From NCBI GenBank assembly GCA_946480965.1, contig CAMLMI010000175.1:1-9101 (forward strand): 9,101 nt of DNA, in the 5' to 3' direction. Of this stretch, positions 1-6,693 are shown one piece after another. This DNA comes from an uncultured Verrucomicrobiales bacterium (lineage in GTDB: Bacteria; Verrucomicrobiota; Verrucomicrobiae; Limisphaerales; CANJSG01). The position numbers and the translations under genes were made by a program. Position 1 is the first letter of the stretch; every line of letters starts with the position of its first letter. Below the pieces are notes generated by a model. The model was not told the DNA's origin, made no database searches, and worked only from the letters and a program-made list of their open reading frames with translations.

Positions 1-344
1 CTTCCGCTGGCGACGTTCAGGGCTTTGAACAGCTCCGGAACTGTGACCCCTGTTAATCTTAACGCGGGCAGTTGAGTGTCCGCATATTCATCGGGAATGA
101 GGACGTTCAAAGAACGCCCCATTGATTTGGAGATGGCCTCGGCCAGCTGCTTGGGCGTGCCGCCTTTGAAGTCCAAATCGAACTTGGTGAGCTGCGGCTG
201 ACTTGGAACGCTTGGCCAAGCCGGAGCAATGGGCTGACTAGGCCGAGAATCCTGCGCCCATCCCGTAGGAGACATGGACAGGAACAGCGCGGCGAGCAGG
301 GGGAGCGGGGTTGATTTCATGGCGAACTTGGACGTGGCATTCAT
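1..344 (-). CDS. Exported protein with secretin/STN-like domain, partial (C-terminus outside window)
   Basis: The reading frame runs open from an ATG at 344 to the left edge of the window, about 114 codons, so only the N-terminus is seen. Residues 9-30 look like a Sec signal peptide (MKSTPLPLL..., hydrophobic core, likely cleavage after GWA before QD). A Pro/Gln/Ser-rich linker follows, then from about residue 51 a region (KFDLDFKGGTPKQLAEAI, then NVLIPDE and LTGVTVPELFKAL) that looks like the small alpha/beta domain at the N-terminus of secretins and TonB-dependent receptors (STN/secretin N-domain type). Proteins with this kind of domain are frequent and mostly uncharacterised in Verrucomicrobiota. 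An in-frame ATG at 320 gives a more classical signal peptide start (MKST); the ATG at 344 has a weak GAAG upstream. The rest of the protein, and so its function, cannot be judged. The coding call is firm; the domain assignment is by eye. Confidence 0.72.
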   Translation of the reverse strand, partial: MNATSKFAMKSTPLPLLAALFLSMSPTGWAQDSRPSQPIAPAWPSVPSQPQLTKFDLDFKGGTPKQLAEAISKSMGRSLNVLIPDEYADTQLPALRLTGVTVPELFKALNVASG

Positions 345-466
345 GGTCTTCACTTGGAGACACGCCCGCCAACCCGAAATCCTTCAAAGAAAAACCGTGC
401 GGCCCAGGGACACAGGGACGCCAACTCTCCAACGGAATGCTCTTGGCCAGATGGCATGTCCGCGTC

Positions 467-1150
467 TCAGCCGCGCGGCCTCAGCTCCGTGATCTCCAGC
501 TCGGCGCGGTTCTTCACCAGGCGGTCGGCGGGGAGGATGCCGCGCCAGTTCACGTTGGGGTAAACGAGCGCGCGGCGGCCGAGAATGGTGCCGGGGTTGA
601 GCACGCTGTTGCAGCCGGCCTCGGCGAAGTCGCCGAGCAACGCGCCGAACTTGCGCAGACCGGTGTCGATGGACCGGCCGTCGTGGACGAGGATCACATT
701 ACCGGGGGTGAGCTTGAGGTTGGATATCTTCACGCCCGCACCGAGGTGGGCCTTGTGGCCGAGGACGGAATCGCCCACGTAGTTGAAGTGCGGCACCTGC
801 GCGCCGTTGAAGAGAAGCGCGTTCTTCAGCTCGCTGGAGTTCCCGACCACGCAACCGTCGCCGATGATGACGTTCTCGCGGAGGTAGGCACCGTGGCGGA
901 TCTCGCAGTTCTTCCCGATCCAAGCCGGGCCTTTGATCATGACACCGTCCTCGACCACGGTGCCTTCGCCGATGAAGACGTCCTTCCCGATCCAGGCGCG
1001 GCCGTCGCAGCGGTTGTGCAGCGCGGGACGGAGGTTGGTCTTCAGGTAGTCGCGGAGGCGGCCCAGCACCTCCCAGGCATGGACGGTGCCGTCGAAAAGG
1101 CGAGCGTGCTCCGTCTGCGACAGGTCGAAGAGATCGGCGGCGGCGAACAT
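467..1150 (-). CDS. Left-handed beta-helix (hexapeptide repeat) protein, sugar nucleotidyltransferase/acyltransferase-like
   Basis: A 228-residue protein. Residues 1-45 form a helical lead (MFAAADLFDLSQTEHARLF...). From about residue 50 hexapeptide turns of the left-handed parallel beta-helix follow (AWIGKDVFIGEGTVVEDG, AWIGKNCEIRHGAYL, NVIIGDGCVVG). The segment PHFNYVGDSVLG around H121 resembles the region of GlmU and related sugar-phosphate nucleotidyltransferases that carries the acetyltransferase histidine. There is no N-terminal nucleotidyltransferase domain, so although homologues are often labelled 'UDP-GlcNAc pyrophosphorylase', this protein should not be able to make a nucleotide sugar by itself. 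Acyl transfer or a structural role is possible. The frame stays open upstream to 1282, but the ATG at 1150 gives the MFxAAxxFDL start I expect for this family, and the upstream codons encode low-quality sequence. No Shine-Dalgarno is visible. The coding call is firm; the substrate is unknown. Confidence 0.85.
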   Translation of the reverse strand: MFAAADLFDLSQTEHARLFDGTVHAWEVLGRLRDYLKTNLRPALHNRCDGRAWIGKDVFIGEGTVVEDGVMIKGPAWIGKNCEIRHGAYLRENVIIGDGCVVGNSSELKNALLFNGAQVPHFNYVGDSVLGHKAHLGAGVKISNLKLTPGNVILVHDGRSIDTGLRKFGALLGDFAEAGCNSVLNPGTILGRRALVYPNVNWRGILPADRLVKNRAELEITELRPRG

Positions 1151-1270
1151 GGCCGCAGTGTAGGTCGGGCCTCCCGCGCTTGTCACCGCCCGGGTGGAGG
1201 CCGCATCGGCAAAGTTCCGTAGATCAAAAAAACTACACCTTTTACCAGGATGGCAACCGTCGCGTTCTCT

Positions 1271-1307
1271 GCTGGCGAACACCCGGTCCAGGGCCGGAGT
1301 CGCCAGC
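1271..1307. other. Stem-loop between the pseudopilin and beta-helix genes
   Basis: Perfect 8-base arms (GCTGGCGA at 1271-1278, TCGCCAGC at 1300-1307) enclose a second, shorter CCGG/CCGG pairing. The structure lies 41 bases past the stop of the pseudopilin gene (minus strand) and about 120 bases before the beta-helix gene. It has no T-run on either side, so it is not a classical intrinsic terminator. It may stabilise an mRNA end, act as a factor-dependent stop, or be one copy of a dispersed palindromic repeat. Confidence 0.4.
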
Positions 1308-1347
1308 TTCGCTGAGACCTCCTGATCGGGATTTCAACAACCAGGCC

Positions 1348-2169
1348 TCATTTGACCAACGGAGCGCGGCTTTCATCGGTGCCCCGGGCGAAGCTGCGTT
1401 CATAGTTGGCCCGGCGGACCCATTCCGCGTGGCCGTCGGCGAAGATCACGTTCCCGCCGTCCTTTCCGTGGTTGTCGCCAGCGTCGGGATAGTCCTCGTT
1501 TGGCCGGGTTGGATCGCCGGAAAAGCGGTCGTCGGCGTCGTAGATGATCCAGATGTCCGACGGCCCGCCGGTCTGGCCAAACGTGTGGGGGCCGAGAAGC
1601 GTGTAGCCGTAAGAGGCGACGTTGCTCTGGGTCTTGCGCTTGGCATTGGCCGTGTTTCCGGCGAGGTAACCGGACACTTCATAGCTATGGCCGGTCAGGC
1701 CCTCTCGGCCGGCAGCGTTGTTCACCAGGTCCACGTAATAGACGCCGTCGCGATGGATGCGCTCGGAGTAGAACCTGACACCGGACTGGTCGGAGCTGCT
1801 GTAGGGGCTGACCATGAGCGCGGTGATCGGCTGGGTCTCAGTGGTCCGCACGGTGTTCTTGGTCGAGGCGCACTGGAAGGACTTCGCGGCGGAGACGTAG
1901 GCCGGGTAGAGCCAGTTCATGTCGTCGTCGCCATAGCTGACGGTGCCGCTCAGGGCTTCGCGGCTGTCGTCCATCGCGAACATCTGGCTGCCGAGGCCGA
2001 GCTGCTTGCCGTTGCTGAGGCAGCTGATCCGCTGGGCCCGGGCTTTGGCCTTGGAGAGGGCGGGGAGCAGCATCGCGGCCAGGATGGCGATGATGGCGAT
2101 GACGACCAGCAGTTCGATCAGGGTGAACGCGGTCCGGAACGGGCGGTTTTTTGATGGGAGTTTTAGCAT
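1348..2169 (-). CDS. Type II secretion-like pseudopilin with prepilin N-terminus and H-X10-DG motif
   Basis: A 273-residue protein. Residues 11-37 are a type IV prepilin signal: a basic leader, then A14|[20 protein letters not shown], with the expected Glu at mature position 5 (E19). A prepilin peptidase should cut before F15; the usual Gly at -1 is replaced by Ala. The membrane helix is followed by [20 protein letters not shown], the hallmark of the large paralogous pseudopilin-like families of Planctomycetes, Verrucomicrobia and Lentisphaerae. Near the C-terminus is [18 protein letters not shown] (H234, D245-G246), related to the 'H-X9-DG' processing-associated motif but with ten residues between His and Asp-Gly. 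The protein is predicted to sit in the inner membrane with a periplasmic globular domain. Its role in the cell is not known. The ATG at 2169 was chosen over an upstream ATG at 2259 because it gives a normal short prepilin leader. The gene is divergent from the lipoprotein gene. Confidence 0.88.
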   Translation of the reverse strand: MLKLPSKNRPFRTAFTLIELLVVIAIIAILAAMLLPALSKAKARAQRISCLSNGKQLGLGSQMFAMDDSREALSGTVSYGDDDMNWLYPAYVSAAKSFQCASTKNTVRTTETQPITALMVSPYSSSDQSGVRFYSERIHRDGVYYVDLVNNAAGREGLTGHSYEVSGYLAGNTANAKRKTQSNVASYGYTLLGPHTFGQTGGPSDIWIIYDADDRFSGDPTRPNEDYPDAGDNHGKDGGNVIFADGHAEWVRRANYERSFARGTDESRAPLVK

Positions 2170-2424
2170 CGGAACTTCGACGGCTCCGGCTGTTGCGGGG
2201 GATTTCTCCCAGGCGGGAACCGCCTTTGAAACGGTCGGACGCGTCGGCACGGGGCACAACCAACCGGATCTGGGGGGTGTGCGGCCAGCCCGAAAACGGC
2301 CGCGCCAAGGGACTCCTTGCTTTCACCCGGGCAACCTGCGATCACGCCCGCCATTCCCCGGCTCCGCCCGGTCGAGCGCTTCGCCGTGGAGAGCGCGCCT
2401 TGCGGAGAGGGATCGGAGAAGCCC

Positions 2425-2634
2425 ATGAAACGTTGCCTCGTCCTCCTGTGTGCCGTCGGTCTGCTGACCGGTTGCGCGTCCCGCTACGACGTCCTGACCA
2501 CCAGCGGCTCGGACTTCACCAACGTCACCAAGCCCAAGCTCAAGCCCGGCACCCGCATGTATGTCTTTAAGGACGTGCGGGGCACGGAATACGAGGTCCC
2601 GGAGGTCCGCATCCGCGAGATCCGCATCCGCTGA
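2425..2634 (+). CDS. Small lipoprotein, YgdI/YgdR (DUF903)-like
   Basis: A 69-residue protein with a type II (lipoprotein) signal peptide: MKRCLVLLCAVGLLTGC, lipobox LTGC, lipidated Cys at residue 17. The mature part (CASRYDVLTTSGSDFTNV, then KPGTRMYVFKDVRG and EVPEVRIREIRIR) matches the pattern of the YgdI/YgdR small lipoprotein family: Tyr near the acylated Cys, TT.G turn, a YxFxDxxG strand and a basic VxxIRI end. Function in that family is unknown. The start at 2425 is well supported by GGAGAA four bases upstream and by the lipobox position. The C-terminal RIREIRIR is encoded by an 11-base direct repeat (2606-2616 and 2621-2631). The gene is convergent with ribE, with only 7 bases between the stops and no visible terminator, so the two transcripts may overlap. 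Confidence 0.85.
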   Translation: MKRCLVLLCAVGLLTGCASRYDVLTTSGSDFTNVTKPKLKPGTRMYVFKDVRGTEYEVPEVRIREIRIR

Positions 2635-2641
2635 CCGCGTT

Positions 2642-3247
2642 TCAACGCCGCTTGGCGGTGAACTGCTCGACGTATTTGCCGAGCAGATCGGCCTCCAGAT
2701 TCACCGCGTCGCCCACCTTCCGCTCCCGCAGCGCCGTCACGGCGTGCGTGTGCGGGATGATCCAGAGGCGGAAGCCTTTTCTGGTCACGCCCGCCACGGT
2801 GAGGCTGATGCCGTCCACGGCGATGGAACCCTTGAAGACCACGTAGCGGAGAATTTCCTTCGGCGCCTCGATGTCGAGCAAGTGGTCCTCGCCTTGGCGT
2901 TCCCACTTCGCGATGCGGCCCAGGCCGTCGATATGGCCGGTGACGAAGTGCCCGCCGAACCGCCCCCCGGCCGCCATCGCGCGTTCGAGGTTTACGGCGG
3001 CACCGGGCTGGGCGAACTGGAGATTGGTCCGGGTCCAGGTTTCCTTCAGCAGATCGAAGCGCACGAGCGTGTCGCGCTGTTTTTTTGAGATGGTGACGGC
3101 GGTGAGGCAGCAGCCATTGACCGAGACGCTGTCGCCCTTCTTCAGCCCCTTGCCGCAGACGCGCATCTTCACTGTGAGGCGGATGGCGTCCTGCGCGGGT
3201 TGGATGGAAACGACCGAGCCGGTTTCTTCGACGATGCCAGTAAACAC
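2642..3247 (-). CDS. ribE: Riboflavin synthase, alpha subunit
   Basis: A 201-residue protein of the usual family length. Riboflavin synthase dismutates two molecules of 6,7-dimethyl-8-ribityllumazine to riboflavin and a pyrimidinedione, the last step of riboflavin synthesis, in the cytoplasm. The two tandem lumazine-binding barrels are both visible: MFTGIVEETG at residues 1-10 with VSVNGCCLTAV at 41-51, then GGHFVTGHIDG at 98-108 with KGSIAVDGISLTV at 139-151. The C-terminal helix (LEADLLGKYVEQF) matches the trimerisation region. Translation starts at a GTG (3245-3247), fixed by the conserved MFTGIVE start; no Shine-Dalgarno is visible. The gene follows ribD in the same direction after a 104-base gap holding a strong hairpin. 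All motifs are intact. Confidence 0.97.
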   Translation of the reverse strand: MFTGIVEETGSVVSIQPAQDAIRLTVKMRVCGKGLKKGDSVSVNGCCLTAVTISKKQRDTLVRFDLLKETWTRTNLQFAQPGAAVNLERAMAAGGRFGGHFVTGHIDGLGRIAKWERQGEDHLLDIEAPKEILRYVVFKGSIAVDGISLTVAGVTRKGFRLWIIPHTHAVTALRERKVGDAVNLEADLLGKYVEQFTAKRR

Positions 3248-3319
3248 GGCAGGAAGTTTCGGCCAGCGGTCCGGCGGTGCAAGCGCGGAGCCGGTGGCAA
3301 GACCGCGGCGGGGAAGTTG

Positions 3320-3341
3320 GCGGCGAACTTCCGTTCGCCGC
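3320..3341. repeat. Perfect hairpin between ribD and ribE, possible REP-like palindrome
   Basis: A perfect 9-base stem (GCGGCGAAC at 3320-3328, GTTCGCCGC at 3333-3341) closes a 4-base loop, and can extend by a G-U and an A-U pair. Read on the minus strand, the direction of the rib genes, the loop is GGAA, a stable GNRA tetraloop. There is no T-run after it, so it is not a standard terminator. The shape and intergenic location resemble dispersed REP-type palindromes, but only one copy is seen here. Confidence 0.5.
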
Positions 3342-3351
3342 TACGGAGAGA

Positions 3352-4500
3352 TCAATCGCACCGCGCCGTCATGAACAGGTCGGGCCCGAAGTGCCGCCAC
3401 TTCACTTCGCGCAGAGACAGGATTCCCGCGCGGTCCTCGGCCCCATCGCCCGCCACGCCTTTGAGCGACTTCGCGCCGCCGAGGATCTTGGGCGCGTAGA
3501 AGAAGGCCACGCGCTGGGCCAATCGTTGTTCCAAGAACGACGCGTTCACCTCGCCACCGCCTTCGACCAACAGGCTCGTCACGGATTGGCCGCCGAGGAA
3601 CTCCAGCAGCCACGACAGGTCGATCCGGCCGTGGCTCACGGGCGCGACCTGGACGGCGACGCGTTTGGCCAGGGCCGCGACGCGGCGTTTCGGAGCGGCT
3701 TCGGTCACGATCACCGTGGTGGCGGCGGCGTGGTCGTCCGAAACCACCTTGGCCATGAGCGGCGTGCGGGCGCGGGAATCGAGGATGACGCGGCGGAGCA
3801 CTTTTGTCGGACGATGCCGGATGCCGGATGCCGGATGCCGGATCGTGAGCGACGGGTCGTCGGCCAGCACCGTGTTCACTCCCACCAGGATGGCGTCGGC
3901 TCCTTGCCGCAGGTGCATGGCGTGGGCGCGGGAACGTTCGCCGGTGATCCACTTCGATTCGCCGGAGGCCGTGGCGATCTTGCCGTCGAGCGTCATCGCG
4001 GCCTTCACCGTGACGAAGGGCGTGCGGTGGACGATCCAGTGGTTGAAGGCCTCGTTCAACGCGGTCGCTTCTTCGGCCAAGACGCCGGAGACCACTTCGA
4101 TGCCCGCCTGGCGCAGAAGGTCGAACCCGTGCCCGACATGCGACGGATTCGGATCGGTGGCGGCCACGACGACGCGGCGGATTCCGGCGGCGATGATCGC
4201 ATCGGTGCAGGGCGGGGTGCGGCCGTGGGTGCAGCAGGGTTCCAGCGTGACGTAGATCGTCGCACCTTTCGCGGAATGGCCGCGTCGGGCGGCGTCGCGC
4301 AACGCCTCGATCTCCGCGTGAGGCTGGCCCGCGCGATGGTGCCAACCGCGACCGACGACTTCGCCGCGCTTCACCAGCACGGCTCCGACCAGGGGATTGG
4401 GCGAAGTTTCGCCGTAGGCGCGGGCGGCGAGCTTCAGGGCTTGCCGCATGAAAGCTGCGTCCGTCTCCGGCACGACGGGTTTGGATCGGGGAGCGGCCAT
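3352..4500 (-). CDS. ribD: Bifunctional diaminohydroxyphosphoribosylaminopyrimidine deaminase / 5-amino-6-(5-phosphoribosylamino)uracil reductase
   Basis: A 382-residue protein, usual length for RibD. It deaminates the product of GTP cyclohydrolase II and then reduces the ribosyl side chain with NADPH, the second and third steps of riboflavin synthesis. The N-terminal deaminase domain (about 14-145) has the zinc site: H61-A-E63 with E63 as proton shuttle, and PCCTHGRTPPC giving C89 and C98; SPNPLVGAVLV (33-43) is also typical. The C-terminal reductase domain (about 160-382) starts PFVTVKAAMTLDGKIAT and carries SKWITGERSR, GADAILVGVNTVLADDP, RVILDSRARTP and LLVEGGGEVNASFL. A loop after ADDPSLTIR holds HPASGIRHRP, encoded by a 7-base tandem repeat. 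The gene begins 24 bases after the kinase stop, with no clear Shine-Dalgarno, which suggests co-transcription with the kinase. Catalytic residues are intact. Confidence 0.96.
   Translation of the reverse strand: MAAPRSKPVVPETDAAFMRQALKLAARAYGETSPNPLVGAVLVKRGEVVGRGWHHRAGQPHAEIEALRDAARRGHSAKGATIYVTLEPCCTHGRTPPCTDAIIAAGIRRVVVAATDPNPSHVGHGFDLLRQAGIEVVSGVLAEEATALNEAFNHWIVHRTPFVTVKAAMTLDGKIATASGESKWITGERSRAHAMHLRQGADAILVGVNTVLADDPSLTIRHPASGIRHRPTKVLRRVILDSRARTPLMAKVVSDDHAAATTVIVTEAAPKRRVAALAKRVAVQVAPVSHGRIDLSWLLEFLGGQSVTSLLVEGGGEVNASFLEQRLAQRVAFFYAPKILGGAKSLKGVAGDGAEDRAGILSLREVKWRHFGPDLFMTARCD
3813..3843. repeat. 7-base tandem repeat (gatgccg, 4.4 copies) inside ribD
   Basis: Four exact head-to-tail copies of GATGCCG (3813-3840) are followed by a partial GAT. 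The tract encodes residues 220-230 of RibD in the reductase domain, between the conserved LADDP and RRVILDSR elements. Because 7 is not a multiple of 3, gain or loss of one unit would shift the reading frame and remove most of the reductase domain. Confidence 0.9.
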
Positions 4501-4524
4501 GAAGATTTGGCCAAAGGAACCGGC

Positions 4525-5478
4525 TCAGGCCGCGGCGTCGCCTTCAGGCTGCTGGGCGTAGAGAGCGATGAGCAGATGGCTGCGGGCGGACTCGAGGGCA
4601 AGGATCATTTCCTCGTAGCTGCGGAAGCGTTCCTTCGGATCTTTGGCCAAGGCCCGGACGATTGCCTCGTTGGTCGCGGCGGTGATCTCGACCAATTGGC
4701 CGGGGGCGACGAGTTCCTGGTTCACATGGGCCATGACCATGTCGTCGATGTTCTCGGTGACGAAGGGCGTGCGGCCGGTCAGCGCGTGGTAGCAGGTGCC
4801 GGCGAGGGAATACATGTCGGAGAGGAAGGTCTCGGGTTCGCGCTGGATCTTCTCGGGCGCGACGTATTCGGGGGTGCCCCAGACGGTGTCGTTGGCCCCG
4901 GATTGCTCGTCGGCGCTTTCGGCCAGGCCGAAATCGACCAGCTTGGGTTCGCCGTCGGCGTTGTAGAGGATGTTGGAGGGCTTGATGTCGCGGTGGAGAA
5001 GGCCGTGCTTCAAGGCGGTCGCAAGCGCCGAGGCGATCTTGATGCCCACGTCGAGGACGTTGAGTTCCGGGACGCGGCCGTCGCGCTCGATCCAGCTGTC
5101 GAGGCTGCCGTGGTCCGCCAGCTCCATGACGAGGTAGGGCTGCCCCTCGAACTCGTCGAAGGTGTAGATGTGGATGATGTTCGTGTGGTTCAGCGCGGCT
5201 CCGGCCCGGGCCTCGCGGTAGAACGACTTCATCACCTCCACGTCCTCGGCCATTTCGCGCTTGAGCATCTTGAGGGCGACATTGCGCTCCAGCTTCACGT
5301 CGAAGGCGCGGAAGACGGTGCCCATGCCGCCGGAGGCGATGATGCTGCGCAGCTCGAACTGGCGCATCATGACGGGGATCATGGTGGGGTGGCCGCACTT
5401 GCAACACGGGATCGTGGCAAACGGCTTGAGATCCCCAGGGATGAAGTTCTTCGCCCGGCACCGCCCGCATTCGCTCAT
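4525..5478 (-). CDS. Hanks-type Ser/Thr protein kinase with N-terminal zinc ribbon
   Basis: A 317-residue soluble protein. Residues 4-28 hold two Cys pairs (C4-x2-C7 and C25-x2-C28, the latter CCKCGHP), which look like a small zinc ribbon. Residues 41-300 are a complete eukaryotic-like kinase domain: glycine loop ASGGMGTVF (48-56), ATP-anchoring lysine in VALK (K70), candidate helix-C glutamate in FYREAR (E89), catalytic loop HRDIKPSN (D164), metal-binding DFG (D182), and VAPE (206-209) closing the activation segment. All catalytic residues are present; the first glycine of the loop is Ala (A48). There is no transmembrane segment and no PASTA or other sensor domain. The ATG at 5478 was chosen because it puts the Cys motif at the N-terminus; the frame is open upstream to 5583 and a GTG at about 5517 is an alternative. 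The gene lies 123 bases after the amidase and 24 bases before ribD. Substrates are unknown. Confidence 0.93.
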   Translation of the reverse strand: MSECGRCRAKNFIPGDLKPFATIPCCKCGHPTMIPVMMRQFELRSIIASGGMGTVFRAFDVKLERNVALKMLKREMAEDVEVMKSFYREARAGAALNHTNIIHIYTFDEFEGQPYLVMELADHGSLDSWIERDGRVPELNVLDVGIKIASALATALKHGLLHRDIKPSNILYNADGEPKLVDFGLAESADEQSGANDTVWGTPEYVAPEKIQREPETFLSDMYSLAGTCYHALTGRTPFVTENIDDMVMAHVNQELVAPGQLVEITAATNEAIVRALAKDPKERFRSYEEMILALESARSHLLIALYAQQPEGDAAA

Positions 5479-5601
5479 CCTCAGCGGTTTCCGGGTCTCA
5501 ACGACGGCATCACTCACGGTGATAGGTGGCTTAATCCATCCCGCCCACGGCCACAAGCTTCGAGGCGGGAAAATTTGGGCCACGGCCGCGCGGGGCGGCG
5601 C

Positions 5602-6582
5602 TCAACGCTCGACCTGTTTCTTGTAGGCCTCGACGCCGACGACGATTCCGGCGGCGATTTTTTTCCGGTAGACGACCTGGGTGATCTGGCCGCCTTCGGC
5701 CGGGTTGGACATGAAGCCGCCCTCGACGAGGATGGCCGGCATCTTGGCCGTCTTGAGCACGGCGAAGCGCGCCCGCAACACGCCCCGGTCGGAGGCCTCG
5801 GTGCTCCTGACCACCGCCTTCTGCACGGAGTGGGCCAGCAGGATGTTCTCAGCGTCCTGCCGGTTGCCCGGCAGCCAGGCACCGCCGCCCGCTTCCGGCC
5901 GGGCGTAGGACGAGGCGGCCCCGGCCGGGGTGAGGCAGAAGACCTCGACCCCGGCGGCGGACTTGGCGACGGCGGAGTTGAAGTGCAGGGAGATGAAGAG
6001 GTCGGCCTTGTGTTTGTTGGCGAAGGCCGGCCGATCCTCCAGCTCCATGAAGGCGTCCTGCGAACGGGTGGAAAAGACGCGATAACCGGCCTCGCGGAGT
6101 TGCCGGGAAAGTTCGTGCGCCAGCAGGAGCGTGTAGTCCTTCTCCATCCGCTTGCCCTCCATGTTGCCCGGGTCCTTGCCGCCGTGGCCGGGATCGATGC
6201 AGATCGTCTTGATGGGCGAGGCGGTTTCCGCACGGACGGGATAGACCAGCGGGATGAGGGTCTTCTCCAGATCCAGCGGGGCCACGTGGGCTTCGCCGGA
6301 CTTCAGCGCGACGGGGAACGCCAGCGTCACGGAGACGCCGTCGAAATCGATCTTCCGCGAATCGATCTCCAGCCGGATGCGGTGCCCCTTGCCCGTGGCG
6401 ACGACGACCTTGTCCTTGGCCTGCCAGGCGAGGGCAAAGCCGTTCGGCCCCGCCCAGTCGCCCAGCCGGTTGTAGTCGCGCCCGGCGATGCGCACCGTCT
6501 CCAGTCTGGCCCCGAGCGTGGCGGCGTGGACGAAAGGAACCGCGGCCAGGAGGCCGATCAGGAGCAGCAGGCGCGACAACAT
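5602..6582 (-). CDS. N-acetylmuramoyl-L-alanine amidase (Amidase_3 family)
   Basis: A 326-residue exported cell-wall hydrolase. It is expected to cut the bond between N-acetylmuramic acid and L-alanine of the peptide stem in peptidoglycan, in the periplasm. Residues 1-20 are a Sec signal peptide (MLSRLLLLIGLLAAVPFVHA, cleavage after HA). Residues of about 25-115 resemble the copper-amine-oxidase-N-terminal-like 'stalk' domain often found before such amidases (FALAWQAKDKVVVATG, then LDLEKTLIPL). The zinc amidase domain runs from about 124 to 322: DPGHGGKDPG with H133, EKD with E147, LFISLHFNS with H200 and VEGGFMSNP with the catalytic E288. The zinc ligands and catalytic Glu are all present. 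The gene is divergent from citrate synthase and heads the kinase-ribD-ribE set. No Shine-Dalgarno is visible before the ATG. AmiA/B/C-like function is likely, but I do not assign a symbol. Confidence 0.94.
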   Translation of the reverse strand: MLSRLLLLIGLLAAVPFVHAATLGARLETVRIAGRDYNRLGDWAGPNGFALAWQAKDKVVVATGKGHRIRLEIDSRKIDFDGVSVTLAFPVALKSGEAHVAPLDLEKTLIPLVYPVRAETASPIKTICIDPGHGGKDPGNMEGKRMEKDYTLLLAHELSRQLREAGYRVFSTRSQDAFMELEDRPAFANKHKADLFISLHFNSAVAKSAAGVEVFCLTPAGAASSYARPEAGGGAWLPGNRQDAENILLAHSVQKAVVRSTEASDRGVLRARFAVLKTAKMPAILVEGGFMSNPAEGGQITQVVYRKKIAAGIVVGVEAYKKQVER

Positions 6583-6693
6583 CGTGGTGCAGCAGTTGAC
6601 CGGTGCGGCTCGCTGGCATTCAAGCAGAATGCCTCAGCGGCGCTGATTCGCAGGAGAAGACGCCCTGAAAAACCCGGCCCGAGGCAAAACCCG

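Noticed and set aside
311..1222. A 303-codon open frame on the plus strand
   Set aside because: It lies antisense to the hexapeptide-repeat protein, whose repeats are clear, and its product has no recognisable feature.
1180..2154. A 324-codon open frame on the plus strand
   Set aside because: It is antisense to the pseudopilin-like gene, which has an unmistakable prepilin signal and C-terminal motif.
3248..3351. FMN riboswitch near the riboflavin genes
   Set aside because: No sequence like the conserved RFN-element cores was found here, before ribD, or in the amidase upstream region.
5479..5601. Terminator or promoter between the amidase and the kinase
   Set aside because: No stable hairpin with a T-run and no good -35/-10 pair could be found, so read-through is possible but not shown.
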